Assembly: GCA_031269635.1 (NCBI GenBank)
Contig: JAISYY010000239.1
Span: forward strand, 1 to 11,986
Reading direction: 5' to 3'
Length of the DNA stretch: 11,986 nucleotides
From: Tannerella sp.
Lineage (GTDB): Bacteria; Bacteroidota; Bacteroidia; Bacteroidales; Tannerellaceae
The position numbers were made by a program, and so were the translations under genes. Under the pieces are notes generated by a model, which was given only the letters and a program-made list of their open reading frames with translations, made no database searches and was not told the DNA's origin. Below, in pieces: positions 1 to 7,195 of this stretch. Positions within the stretch are counted from its first letter, which is position 1; each line of letters starts with the position of its first letter.

Positions 1-294
1 CCAGTAGAACAGACTGCGCCTGTCCATGCTGCCGACTTTCCGGATCTGCACCTCTATGTTCGCCTTTGTACCGTCCGGCAGTTCGGAGCGTATGTCCAGG
101 ATGCTGGCTTTGTCGCCGATAACCTCGGCGGAAAATGTTTTATTCCCGACTATCTCTACCGACATGATCCCGTCCCGCCCCGTTCGCTGCAATACAGCAT
201 TCAGGAACGCAAGGAGCTGTTCCTCATCTCCCTTCTCGCCCATGTATTTCATGAACAGGTAGTCATTGAGCGGATTTAATCTTGGCTCTTCCAT
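1..294 (-). CDS. Rpn/PD-(D/E)XK nuclease-transposase family protein, N-terminal 98 residues (runs off the window)
   Basis: The minus strand from an ATG at 294 reads open for 98 codons to the window edge, so the C-terminal part is missing. The start MEEPRLNPLNDYLFMKYMG resembles the opening of Rpn-type 'recombination-promoting nuclease / putative transposase' proteins, which begin with a D-x-x-F-[MK]-x-x-[MF]-G block. D67 in SILDIRS and E81-V-Q83 in NIEVQ match the D...(E/D)xQ form of the PD-(D/E)XK nuclease core. Family members are DNA endonucleases linked to RecA-independent recombination and are common in multiple copies in Bacteroidetes. The ATG has no Shine-Dalgarno, but a perfect Bacteroidetes promoter (319-349) lies just upstream. 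It is divergent from the biosynthetic operon and probably unrelated to it. The family call is from sequence pattern only. Confidence 0.8.
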   Translation of the reverse strand, partial: MEEPRLNPLNDYLFMKYMGEKGDEEQLLAFLNAVLQRTGRDGIMSVEIVGNKTFSAEVIGDKASILDIRSELPDGTKANIEVQIRKVGSMDRRSLFYW

Positions 295-318
295 TTGAAA
301 TCTATTTTTTTATGACGG

Positions 319-349
319 CAAATATAACGATTTTTTTCTTGAAATCAAA
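319..349 (-). promoter_or_regulatory. Bacteroidetes-type promoter for the Rpn-family gene
   Basis: Read on the minus strand, TTTG (349-346), exactly 19 bases, then TATATTTG (326-319) match the Bacteroidetes -33 TTTG / -7 TAnnTTTG consensus in every defined position. Transcription would start near 312, giving a leader of under 20 bases before the ATG at 294. The -33 box sits at the 3' edge of the truncated Rpn fragment (345-485). Confidence 0.75.
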
Positions 350-485
350 AAAATAATGCTGTCTCGATGAGCCGGCCGGGAGCCAGCGGCATCAGCGCGT
401 TGAGGAAAATGAGGAGCAGATGCGAATGTTCGCCGAATATCCGCTTAAAGACAAGGTCGTTTTTTGGATCAAGATAGCGTACCAT
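345..485 (-). pseudogene. 5' fragment of a second Rpn-family nuclease-transposase gene
   Basis: From ATG at 485 the minus strand encodes 46 residues, starting MVRYLDPKNDLVFKRIFGEH and continuing through an F-L-N-A-L-M-P-L block to R-L-I-E-T, then -A-L-F-F-stop. This is the conserved N-terminus of a large Bacteroidetes Rpn-type family whose full proteins I recall as roughly 300 residues, so over 80% is missing. The homology seems to end near 354, where AT-rich sequence begins and quickly brings a TGA (347-345). It is not the upstream half of the gene at 294, because both pieces carry their own N-terminal block and belong to different subfamilies. A -7 promoter box survives at 516-523. Most likely it was cut when the neighbouring gene or its flank arrived. 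Confidence 0.75.
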
Positions 486-515
486 GTTTCATTTGATTTT
501 ATGTTGGACATGCGG

Positions 516-546
516 CAAAGATAGAGAATATTGTTTGAATATTCAA
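516..546 (-). promoter_or_regulatory. Probable promoter of the truncated Rpn fragment, with an inverted repeat in its spacer
   Basis: On the minus strand TATCTTTG (523-516) fits TAnnTTTG exactly. The position 19 bases upstream is TTGA (546-543), a poor match to TTTG. A perfect inverted repeat, GAATATT-GTTTG-AATATTC (526-544), fills the spacer and touches the -33 box. It could be an operator or a chance AT-rich palindrome. The -7 box is the solid part of this call. Confidence 0.5.
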
Positions 547-573
547 CGGCACGGCGAATTAAAAGTTCCGTCA

Positions 574-590
574 TCGGCAGTTCTTGCCGA
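574..590. repeat. Small inverted repeat in the divergent intergenic region
   Basis: TCGGCA-GTTCT-TGCCGA is a perfect 6-bp stem with a 5-base loop. It lies between the divergent transcription units, where no upstream gene on either strand needs a terminator, and the T-run on the minus side lies before the stem, not after it. A protein-binding site is possible. The rest of 486-665 shows no coding signal. Confidence 0.35.
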
Positions 591-665
591 CGCAATAAAA
601 AAGAAGATATTGACAACTGTTTATCAGCCTGTTTGACGTAATATGATCTTTTTATCTGCCAATAA

Positions 666-696
666 TGTGTAGAATTTAGTTTTTTTCGTACTTTTG
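666..696 (+). promoter_or_regulatory. Promoter of the biosynthetic operon
   Basis: TACTTTTG (689-696) fits the Bacteroidetes -7 consensus TAnnTTTG exactly. Exactly 19 bases upstream is TGTG (666-669), one mismatch from the -33 box TTTG. Transcription would start near 703, leaving a leader of about 45 bases before the ATG at 749. This is the only promoter of this quality I found ahead of the 13-gene run, consistent with one long transcript. Confidence 0.7.
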
Positions 697-748
697 CACC
701 TCCATACAGGAAAAAGTATGTTTACATTGAATAATTAATAAATATCGT

Positions 749-1477
749 ATGAATTACGCTTTAATAACAGGAGGCTCCCGCGGTATAGGCCGTGCAGTAT
801 GTATAGAATTGGCAGCCAAAGGGTATCCGGTAATTATCAATTACGCTTCGAACGAAGCGGCTGCGTTGGAGACAAAACGGATGATAGAAGAAAATGGAGG
901 CGTGGCCGAAACGCTTCCGTTCGATGTGTCCGACGGCGAAGCGGTAGACAGGGCGCTTGAAGAATGGGCGGACAGGCATCCCGAAGATTATATCGGCGTA
1001 CTGGTTAACAATGCAGGTATTCGCCGGGATGCCATGATGATTTTCATGCAGGATTCGCAGTGGAGCGATGTTCTTGATATTTCATTGAACGGATTTTTTT
1101 ATGTTACCCGTCGCGTTCTTAAAACGATGTTGATGAAACGCAACGGGCGTATTATTAATATGGTATCGCTTTCCGGCCTGAAAGGACTGCCGGGACAGAC
1201 GAACTATTCGGCCGCCAAAGCTGCGGTCATAGGCGCCACAAAAGCCCTTGCCCAGGAAGTGGCGCCGCGGAAAGTCACGGTCAACGCCGTCGCTCCCGGA
1301 TTCATCTCGACCGATATGACAAAAGACCTCGACGAGGAGGCGCTGAAGAAAACAATCCCTGCCGGACGCTTCGGAAAACCCGAAGAAGTGGCCGCTTTAG
1401 TGAGCTTTCTCGCATCGGACGGGGCGGCTTACATCACGGGAGAAGTTATTTCAATCAACGGAGGACTTTATTCATGA
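749..1477 (+). CDS. 3-oxoacyl-[ACP] reductase (FabG-like, SDR family)
   Basis: A 242-residue short-chain dehydrogenase that would reduce 3-oxoacyl-ACP to 3-hydroxyacyl-ACP with NADPH in the cytoplasm. The Rossmann motif TGGSRGIG is at residues 7-14, NNAG at 87-90, and the catalytic set N114, S140, Y153, K157 (Y-S-A-A-K) is complete. Length is normal for FabG. The C-terminal YITGEVISINGG block is the usual FabG ending. It is the first gene of the operon, 45 bases or so behind the predicted transcription start. Its stop overlaps the next ketosynthase start by four bases (ATGA), so the two are translationally coupled. Within this cluster it corresponds to the ketoreductase of aryl-polyene-type systems. 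A housekeeping FabG role is less likely given the neighbours. Confidence 0.93.
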   Translation: MNYALITGGSRGIGRAVCIELAAKGYPVIINYASNEAAALETKRMIEENGGVAETLPFDVSDGEAVDRALEEWADRHPEDYIGVLVNNAGIRRDAMMIFMQDSQWSDVLDISLNGFFYVTRRVLKTMLMKRNGRIINMVSLSGLKGLPGQTNYSAAKAAVIGATKALAQEVAPRKVTVNAVAPGFISTDMTKDLDEEALKKTIPAGRFGKPEEVAALVSFLASDGAAYITGEVISINGGLYS

Positions 1478-2733
1478 AGGGTAAGACCATGGCGGGCAGA
1501 CGAGTTGTAATAACCGGTATCGGAATCTATTCCTGTCTTGGGAAAAACCTCGACGAGGTCGCCCGGTCTTTGTATCACGGCAGGTCGGGCATCGGCATTG
1601 ACCCTGCGCGTACGGCCTACGGTTATCGTTCCCCCTTGACGGGGATGGTTGAGCCGCCGGACTTGAAGGGGCTGATCGACCGGCGGCTGCGTCAGTCCCT
1701 GCCCGAAGAAGGCGAATTTGCCTTTATGGCGACGCGCGAAGCGATGCTGACGGCAGGAATCGACGAAGCGTTCCGGCTGGAGAATGAAATCGGCGTTATC
1801 TACGGGAACGACACATCGACGCAGGCCGTGATCGAAGCGCACGAAATCATGCGCGAAAAAAGAGATTCGATGCTGATCGGTTCGGGCGGCGCGTTCAGGT
1901 CGATGACTTCCACCGTATCCATGAACCTTTCCACGATATTCAAACTGCGGGGAATAAACCTGTCGGTTGCCGCCGCCTGTGCGAGCGGGTCTCATGCCGT
2001 AGGACTGGGATATACCTTCGTCCGTACGGGGATGCAGGACAGGGTGGTATGCGGCGGCGCGCAGGAAGTAAACCGCTATTCCATGGCAGGTTTTGACGGA
2101 CTGGGCGCGTTTTCGATGCGGATTGACGAACCGGCGAAAGCGTCGCGCCCTTTCGATGCAAACCGCGACGGACTTGTGTCCGGCGGCGGTGCGGCAAGCC
2201 TGATTCTTGAAGACGAGGAACTGGCGCGGAAACGTGGCGCCACGATATACGGCGAAATTGTGGGATACGGTTTTTCTTCCAACGGCGGACAGATTTCCCG
2301 GGCAGATGAACACGCCTCGGCCGTCTCTATGGAACGCGCCCTGACGGATGCGGGAGTGAGCGCACAGGAGGTGAATTACATCAATGCCCATGCGACATCG
2401 ACGCCGCAGGGCGACCGTTGCGAAGCCTTGGCGATTGACAAACTGTTCGCCACTTCGGGAACTCCCGTCAGCTCCACAAAATCAATGACGGGGCACGAGT
2501 GCTGGATGGCCGGCGCAAGCGAAATCGTTTATTCGCTGCTTATGATGAAACACGATTTTATTGCACCGAACCTGAATCTCGAAACGCCGGACGAGGCCGC
2601 GAAAAATCTGAATATAATCACAAAAACGAAGGAGCAGCGAATTGACTTGTTCCTCTCCAACTCCTTCGGTTTCGGAGGAACAAACAGTACGATAATCGTT
2701 AAAAAGCATAGTGAATCAAGTAAAAATAGATAA
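1474..2733 (+). CDS. Beta-ketoacyl-ACP synthase (KAS I/II type), ketosynthase 1
   Basis: A 419-residue thiolase-fold condensing enzyme joining an acyl chain to malonyl-ACP with loss of CO2. The catalytic triad is intact: C169 in AAACASGSHA, H306 in NAHATSTP, H341 in SMTGHECWMAGA. The C-terminal SNSFGFGGTNS block is typical of FabB/FabF relatives. GGAGG at 1460-1464, nine bases upstream, supports the ATG at 1474. An internal ATG at 1489 (M6) is an alternative. It overlaps the ketoreductase by 4 bases and is followed by an ACP after 3 bases, so KR-KS-ACP form a tight unit. With an intact triad it should be an active elongating enzyme, by homology to the ketosynthases of aryl-polyene clusters. 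Confidence 0.93.
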   Translation: MKGKTMAGRRVVITGIGIYSCLGKNLDEVARSLYHGRSGIGIDPARTAYGYRSPLTGMVEPPDLKGLIDRRLRQSLPEEGEFAFMATREAMLTAGIDEAFRLENEIGVIYGNDTSTQAVIEAHEIMREKRDSMLIGSGGAFRSMTSTVSMNLSTIFKLRGINLSVAAACASGSHAVGLGYTFVRTGMQDRVVCGGAQEVNRYSMAGFDGLGAFSMRIDEPAKASRPFDANRDGLVSGGGAASLILEDEELARKRGATIYGEIVGYGFSSNGGQISRADEHASAVSMERALTDAGVSAQEVNYINAHATSTPQGDRCEALAIDKLFATSGTPVSSTKSMTGHECWMAGASEIVYSLLMMKHDFIAPNLNLETPDEAAKNLNIITKTKEQRIDLFLSNSFGFGGTNSTIIVKKHSESSKNR

Positions 2734-2736
2734 TAT

Positions 2737-2982
2737 ATGGAAAGGAAAGAGATAGAATCGAGAGTAAACACGTTTCTGGTTGAGGAAATGGAAATCGAGG
2801 CCGGCGCTATCCGCGATGAGGCAAGGCTAAAAGAGGATGTTGGTCTCGACAGCCTTGATTTCGTGGATATCGTTGTCATTGTGGAGAAAACATTCGGTTT
2901 CAAAATTAAACCCGAAGATATGTCGAATGTCCTGACGGTGAAGGCCTTCTACGATTATATAGAAGCCAGGATAAAAGCATGA
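2737..2982 (+). CDS. Acyl carrier protein 1
   Basis: An 81-residue acidic protein with the carrier-protein signature VGLDSLDFVDIV. S39 is the expected attachment site of 4'-phosphopantetheine. The four-helix pattern and length are ordinary for a stand-alone type II ACP. It would hold the growing chain for the cluster's ketosynthases, reductase and dehydratase. It starts three bases after the ketosynthase stop. No dedicated phosphopantetheinyl transferase is visible in the window, so an enzyme from elsewhere must activate it. It differs clearly from the second ACP (7950-8210), so the two may serve different steps, for example starter loading versus elongation. Confidence 0.93.
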   Translation: MERKEIESRVNTFLVEEMEIEAGAIRDEARLKEDVGLDSLDFVDIVVIVEKTFGFKIKPEDMSNVLTVKAFYDYIEARIKA

Positions 2983-3025
2983 CGGGGTGAGTAAACGAAC
3001 GGGAAACAAACAGGAAACAATTCGT

Positions 3026-3934
3026 ATGGCAGGAAAAAAAAGGGAATGGACAGGTGTCACGGGAGGCAGTACTTTCGGACAAAAAGCCGTGAAGCGACTT
3101 TTTTCTATCGTAAACGTCCGTATCGGGTATTTCCTGCTGGTTTTTATCGTCCCGTTCTATATGCTTTTCGCCCGTAAAGGCTATCTTTCAATCTATCGTT
3201 ATTTCCACAGGCGACACGGGTATCCGGCGGTGAAATCATTCTTCAAAACATATCAGAACCATTTTATGTTCGGCCAGATGATTCTCGACCGCTTTGCCGT
3301 TTACGCCGGGCAGCGGAACTTCAAAATAGATAATCCCGATAACGACCTGTTTCTCCGTATGGTTTACGCCGGGCACGGTTGCATTATAACGACCTCGCAT
3401 GTCGGAAATCCCGAATTGTGCGGCTATCTGCTCAGCCAGAATACAAAGCGCATAAACAGCCTGATCTTCGGAGGTGAGGCGGAGGAAGTACAGAAAAACC
3501 GCCTGGCGATGCTGGGCGATAATAACGTGCGGGTCATTCCGGTATCGGACGACATGTCGCACATATTCATGGTTAACGAGGCGCTGACAAACGGCGAAAT
3601 GATCAGTATGCCGTGCGACCGCTCTTTCGGAAGCAACAAAACCGTCGAATGTGACTTCCTGAACGGGAAGGCGGATTTCCCCATCGGCGCATTTGTGCTT
3701 GCCTTGCAGTTTAACGTGCCGGTAATATCCATGTTTGTCCTGAAGATAACGGCGTCGCTTTATCGCATTCACGTGATATCCGTTCCCGTTCCGGCGGAAG
3801 GCGACAAACGCCGGCAAATAAATGAGATGACCCGCTCTTTTGCGGGGATTTTGGAAGGGATTGTAAAAAAATATCCCGAACAGTGGTTTAACTATTATAA
3901 TTTTTGGAAAAATGAAAATGTTTCCTGTTCTTGA
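3026..3934 (+). CDS. LpxL/HtrB-like lysophospholipid acyltransferase
   Basis: A 302-residue membrane-associated acyltransferase of the LpxL/HtrB superfamily, which transfers an acyl group from ACP to a lipid or sugar acceptor at the inner membrane. The N-terminal WTGVTGGSTFGQK block and the hydrophobic stretch at about residues 35-49 are typical. The catalytic-type motif is H125-VGNP-E130, that is HX4E, as seen in LpxL-like enzymes. I chose ATG 3026 because AGGAAA at 3012-3017 sits 8 bases before it. A GTG at 2987 would add 13 residues (MSKRTGNKQETIR) but has no ribosome site at good spacing. In aryl-polyene clusters such enzymes are thought to load the polyene onto a lipid anchor, and that is the inferred role. 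The last 23 bases overlap the methyltransferase. Confidence 0.87.
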   Translation: MAGKKREWTGVTGGSTFGQKAVKRLFSIVNVRIGYFLLVFIVPFYMLFARKGYLSIYRYFHRRHGYPAVKSFFKTYQNHFMFGQMILDRFAVYAGQRNFKIDNPDNDLFLRMVYAGHGCIITTSHVGNPELCGYLLSQNTKRINSLIFGGEAEEVQKNRLAMLGDNNVRVIPVSDDMSHIFMVNEALTNGEMISMPCDRSFGSNKTVECDFLNGKADFPIGAFVLALQFNVPVISMFVLKITASLYRIHVISVPVPAEGDKRRQINEMTRSFAGILEGIVKKYPEQWFNYYNFWKNENVSCS

Positions 3935-4997
3935 GAAAAAATACACGAAGGATCAGAAGAGAGTACTTGAGGCACAGCGGCAAGCACACGAGATCGCGTT
4001 CGCTCCGGTAACGTTCCAGGTTTCGCGCCTGATGGTGAAATTCGGGATATTCCGCTTGCTGTCCGATTTCAAAGACGGATTGACGGTCGACGAGGTCGCG
4101 GAGAAAACCGGACTGTCGCATTATGCCGTGCAGGTGTTGCTGGAATCGTCGCTTACGGCAGGCACGGTGTTGTATGACGGCGAACGTTTCGTCATCTCAA
4201 AAACCGGGTGGTTCCTGCTGAGCGACCCGCTGGCTTCGATTAATATGCGCTTTAATCACGATGTGAACTATCTCGGCATGTACCACATGGAAGAAGCTTT
4301 GCTGAACGGCAAACCCGAAGGGCTGAATGTGTTCGGCCGGTGGAAAACGATCTACGAGGGACTGTCCGCCCTACCCGGCGACGCGAAGAAAAGCTGGTTC
4401 GATTTCGACCATTTTTATTCGGACAACTCGTTTGACGAGGCGCTGGAAATCGTCTTTTCGTATAACCCCTCCACGCTGCTTGATGTCGGCGGAAATACGG
4501 GACGCTGGGCATTGCGCTGCGTCGATTACAGCAAAGAGGTGAAGGTGACGATCATGGATTTGCCGCAACAGATAGAGATGATGAAAAAGAACATATCCGA
4601 TAAGCCGGATGCAGACCGCATATCGGGACACGGGGTGAACCTGCTCGATAAAAACGTCCCTTTCCCGCGAGGCTTTGATGCAATATGGATGAGCCAGTTC
4701 CTCGACTGTTTCTCGGAAGAGGAGGTGACAAGCATCGTGGAGCGAACGGCTGCGTCGATGAGTGACGATTCCCGCCTTTTCATCATGGAGACGTTGTGGG
4801 ACAGGCAGGCTAATGACGTAGCCGCTTATTGCCTGACGCAGATAAGCCTCTATTTCACCGTTATGGCCAACGGCAACAGCAAGATGTATCATTCGGAAGA
4901 CATGATTCGCTGTGTGGAAGCCGGCGGACTGGTAATTGAAAAGATATACGACGGACTGAAAAGCGGACATTCCATTTTGGTCTGTAAGAAAAGATAA
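3912..4997 (+). CDS. SAM-dependent methyltransferase (O-methyltransferase type, winged-helix N-terminus)
   Basis: A 361-residue protein with two parts. Residues about 35-110 form a winged-helix/dimerisation region (FGIFRLL, LTVDEVAEKTGLS) like that of small-molecule O-methyltransferases. Residues about 165-361 are a class I SAM-binding domain, with the glycine motif LLDVGGNTGRWA (D191 to A200) and the ribose-binding acidic residue D216 in TIMDLPQQ. It would methylate a product or intermediate. In aryl polyenes and flexirubins the methylated site is on the aromatic head, but no aromatic starter gene is seen here, so the acceptor is unknown. The start lies inside the acyltransferase gene. ATG 3912 and ATG 3918 are both possible, and GGAAA at 3907-3911 spaces better to 3918. 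Confidence 0.88.
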   Translation: MKMFPVLEKKYTKDQKRVLEAQRQAHEIAFAPVTFQVSRLMVKFGIFRLLSDFKDGLTVDEVAEKTGLSHYAVQVLLESSLTAGTVLYDGERFVISKTGWFLLSDPLASINMRFNHDVNYLGMYHMEEALLNGKPEGLNVFGRWKTIYEGLSALPGDAKKSWFDFDHFYSDNSFDEALEIVFSYNPSTLLDVGGNTGRWALRCVDYSKEVKVTIMDLPQQIEMMKKNISDKPDADRISGHGVNLLDKNVPFPRGFDAIWMSQFLDCFSEEEVTSIVERTAASMSDDSRLFIMETLWDRQANDVAAYCLTQISLYFTVMANGNSKMYHSEDMIRCVEAGGLVIEKIYDGLKSGHSILVCKKR

Positions 4998-5001
4998 CCG
5001 T

Positions 5002-5463
5002 ATGCTTATGGCGCCAAAAGATTTCGATATATTGGATTTATTGCCGCAGCGACCTCCGTTCATCATGGTGGACAAATTGACTTATTATGACGCGGTTGTC
5101 ACAAAGACGGTGTTCAGGGTGAGCGAAGATAATTTGTTTTGTCATGACGGCATTATGGAAGAATCGGGCTTGATTGAGAATATCGCCCAGACATGCGCCG
5201 CGAGGATGGGGTATAAGGAGAAAACGGAACCGCACCGCGACGGGGTGATAAAAATCGGATTTATCGGAATGATAAAGTCGATGCATATTTTCCGCAATCC
5301 GCAGGTCGGCGAGCGGCTCGAAACTACGATTGAAATCAAGGAAGACGTGTTTAACGCAACGCTCGTCGAAACGAAAGTAGAATGTGGCGACGAAACGCTG
5401 GCTACGTGCGAAATGAAAATATATCTTACGGACAAAGCGCCGGGGTTATTAGTGGAGAGTTGA
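5002..5463 (+). CDS. Hot-dog-fold 3-hydroxyacyl-ACP dehydratase (FabZ/ApeP-like)
   Basis: A 153-residue hot-dog protein expected to dehydrate 3-hydroxyacyl-ACP to trans-2-enoyl-ACP. LPQRPPFIMVDKL (residues 14-26) aligns with the FabZ LPHRxPFLLVDR opening, with Q16 where FabZ has histidine. The helix ESGLIENIAQTCAA carries E59 at the usual acidic catalytic position. The FabZ GHFPG catalytic-His loop is not recognisable. The nearest histidine is H48 in FCHDG, about three residues closer to the glutamate than in FabZ. This divergence fits the aryl-polyene dehydratase branch, so I infer that role without proof of activity. No enoyl reductase follows, so double bonds would be retained. The last codons and stop lie in an AT-rich/GA repeat, so the LLVES tail may be recent. 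Confidence 0.85.
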   Translation: MLMAPKDFDILDLLPQRPPFIMVDKLTYYDAVVTKTVFRVSEDNLFCHDGIMEESGLIENIAQTCAARMGYKEKTEPHRDGVIKIGFIGMIKSMHIFRNPQVGERLETTIEIKEDVFNATLVETKVECGDETLATCEMKIYLTDKAPGLLVES

Positions 5464-5506
5464 GAGTGACAGCGCCCTCCCGGTTCTAATTCTTAATTCT
5501 TAATTT
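5455..5506. repeat. Short intergenic repeats: GAGAGTTGAGAGTGA and TAATTCTTAATTCTTAATTT
   Basis: GAGAGTTGAGAGTGA (5455-5469) covers the dehydratase stop codon. TAATTCTTAATTCTTAATTT (5487-5506) follows. Reverse-complement or near-identical forms recur at 7182-7253, 8211-8250 and 8583-8595, always at gene junctions of this operon. They look like the low-complexity dispersed repeats seen between genes in some Bacteroidales. The mechanism is unknown. Confidence 0.6.
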
Positions 5507-5516
5507 AAAAGAGATT

Positions 5517-5942
5517 ATGGACGAAGTGATATTGAAAGCATCTAAAGAAATTAAAGTCAGGTTCAGTGAAGTTGACTCGATGAACATCGTGTGGCATGGT
5601 TCCTATGCGCTTTATTTTGAAGATGCGCGTGAGGAGTTCGGCCGCGTATACGGGCTTAGCTATCAGTTGTATTTGGAAAACGAATGTCCCGCTCCGCTGG
5701 TCGATTTAAATTTCAGATATTTAAAGCCGTTGCTGTACGGACAGCGCGCCCGTGTCGACATATCGTTCCGCAATACACGTGCGGCGAAAGTTGTTTTTGA
5801 CTATGAGATACGCCTGGTGGAGGACGACAGCCTTGTTACGACAGGTTCTTCCATACAGGTGTTTGTCGACAAAGAGTATAATCTGTTGATTACGAATCCT
5901 CCGTTCTATGAGGAATGGAAGAAAAAATATAATTTGCTATGA
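5517..5942 (+). CDS. Acyl-CoA/acyl-ACP thioesterase (4HBT/YbgC-type hot-dog)
   Basis: A 141-residue hot-dog thioesterase. VRFSEVDSMNIVWHGSYALYF (from residue 14) is the 4-hydroxybenzoyl-CoA thioesterase signature, with D20 at the catalytic aspartate position and H27 next to the substrate pocket. Length is normal for the family. It would hydrolyse thioesters, either releasing the finished chain or clearing mis-loaded carrier proteins. Aryl-polyene clusters carry a similar thioesterase. It follows a 53-base repeat-bearing gap and overlaps the next ketosynthase by four bases (ATGA at 5939-5942), so those two are coupled. Its substrate cannot be read from the sequence. Confidence 0.88.
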   Translation: MDEVILKASKEIKVRFSEVDSMNIVWHGSYALYFEDAREEFGRVYGLSYQLYLENECPAPLVDLNFRYLKPLLYGQRARVDISFRNTRAAKVVFDYEIRLVEDDSLVTTGSSIQVFVDKEYNLLITNPPFYEEWKKKYNLL

Positions 5943-7195
5943 CGGTATTGCTTGGCGACAATATAATTTCGGCTCTGGGATTTACGGCGGAAGAAAATTA
6001 CCGCAATGTAAAACAGGGTGTCTGCGGACTTACGTTTTTCGCAGACCGCTACGGTTTGCAGGAACCTTTCATGGCGTCTGAGATCGACGGCGACAGGCTG
6101 GACAGGGCTTTCGATGAAATATCGGCAGCCTTTTCCGGGAGGGCAGGGCTTGCGGCGAAGGCAGAGCTTTCTTCCGCGAAGGCTGGGCTTGCGGGGACAC
6201 CGACGAGCGTTGTTCGGCGGCCGACTGCCGGGCCGAATTACTCGCGACTGGAAAAAGCGGCTATCGTTTCGGTCGCCGGAGCTTTGAAAGGTACGGGCAT
6301 AGACCCTTCGGACGAGGATGTGCTTTTTGTCCTCTCGACGACGAAAGGGAACGTCTTCCTGCTGAATGAAAACGAACGGGAAGGCTATGAACCGGAGCAA
6401 CTCTACCTGTGGCGTTCGGCGGAATTGATCGCCCGTTTTTTCGGAAATGCAAACCGGCCGATGGTCTTGTCGAACGCGTGCATATCGGGTGTTTCCGCCA
6501 TGATTGCCGCTCAGCGGGAACTTCGTTCGGGGCGGTACGGCTATGCAGTTGTAACGGGCGTTGACACGCTTTCCGAATTTATCGTTACGGGATTCCAGTC
6601 GTTTAAAGCCCTGTCGCAGGAAGTGTGCAAGCCGTTCGACGCAAACCGTACCGGTTTGAATCTCGGCGAGGCCGCAGCGACCGTTATTATGACGGAACGG
6701 CCGGAAAACGAGCTGCAGGACGGCGATGTCGTCCTCACGGCCGGCGCCATGCGGAACGATGCGAATCATATCTCCGGCCCTTCGCGTACGGGCGAAGGTG
6801 CGTATCTTGCGTTGCGCAAGGTAATGGAGGGCGTTGACCCGGATGAGATTGCGTTTGTTTGTGCGCATGGAACGGCAACGCTATATAACGATGAAATGGA
6901 ATCGGTCGCGTTGACACGCGCAGGATTGCAGCATGTACCCGTAAACAGCCTGAAAGGCTATTTCGGACATACGCTCGGCGCGGCGGGCATTATGGAAAGT
7001 ATTATTTCCGTGCGCGCGTTGAAGGATAAAACGCTTCCCGGAACTTACGGATTTGAGATGCCCGGCGTTACGAATCCGCTTGATATTATCACGGAAAACA
7101 GATCGACGGACAGGCAGCACTGTATAAAAATGCTTTCGGGCTTCGGCGGATGTAATGCGGCGGCGCTGTTTACGGTATGGGGAATTAAAAATTAA
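5939..7195 (+). CDS. Beta-ketoacyl-ACP synthase, ketosynthase 2, with a low-complexity insertion
   Basis: A 418-residue condensing enzyme. All three catalytic positions are present: C181 in SNACISGVSA, H310 in CAHGTATLYNDE, H344 in GYFGHTLGAAG. The cysteine context (NACISG) is unusual compared with ACSSG. Residues about 66-98 are rich in Ala, Gly and Lys and contain an in-frame near-repeat, RAGLA (68-72) and KAGLA (81-85). The DNA shows the same 39-bp period: GGCAGGGCTTGCGG (6142-6155) and GGCTGGGCTTGCGG (6181-6194), 13 of 14 identical. This looks like an expansion inside the gene. The stop (IKN-TAA) is formed by an AT-rich repeat. It overlaps the thioesterase by four bases. It probably elongates or primes the polyene chain. 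Its substrate preference is unknown. Confidence 0.9.
   Translation: MTVLLGDNIISALGFTAEENYRNVKQGVCGLTFFADRYGLQEPFMASEIDGDRLDRAFDEISAAFSGRAGLAAKAELSSAKAGLAGTPTSVVRRPTAGPNYSRLEKAAIVSVAGALKGTGIDPSDEDVLFVLSTTKGNVFLLNENEREGYEPEQLYLWRSAELIARFFGNANRPMVLSNACISGVSAMIAAQRELRSGRYGYAVVTGVDTLSEFIVTGFQSFKALSQEVCKPFDANRTGLNLGEAAATVIMTERPENELQDGDVVLTAGAMRNDANHISGPSRTGEGAYLALRKVMEGVDPDEIAFVCAHGTATLYNDEMESVALTRAGLQHVPVNSLKGYFGHTLGAAGIMESIISVRALKDKTLPGTYGFEMPGVTNPLDIITENRSTDRQHCIKMLSGFGGCNAAALFTVWGIKN

Noticed and set aside
26..262. Plus-strand 78-codon open frame.
   Set aside because: It is antisense to the Rpn-family gene, which has motif support and a perfect promoter.
1468..2391. Minus-strand open frame of 307 codons opposite ketosynthase 1.
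   Set aside because: Antisense to a gene with a complete catalytic triad; the translation has no recognisable motif.
5906..6868. Minus-strand open frame of 320 codons opposite ketosynthase 2.
   Set aside because: Rich in Arg and His with no family resemblance; it is the shadow of a well-supported plus-strand ketosynthase.
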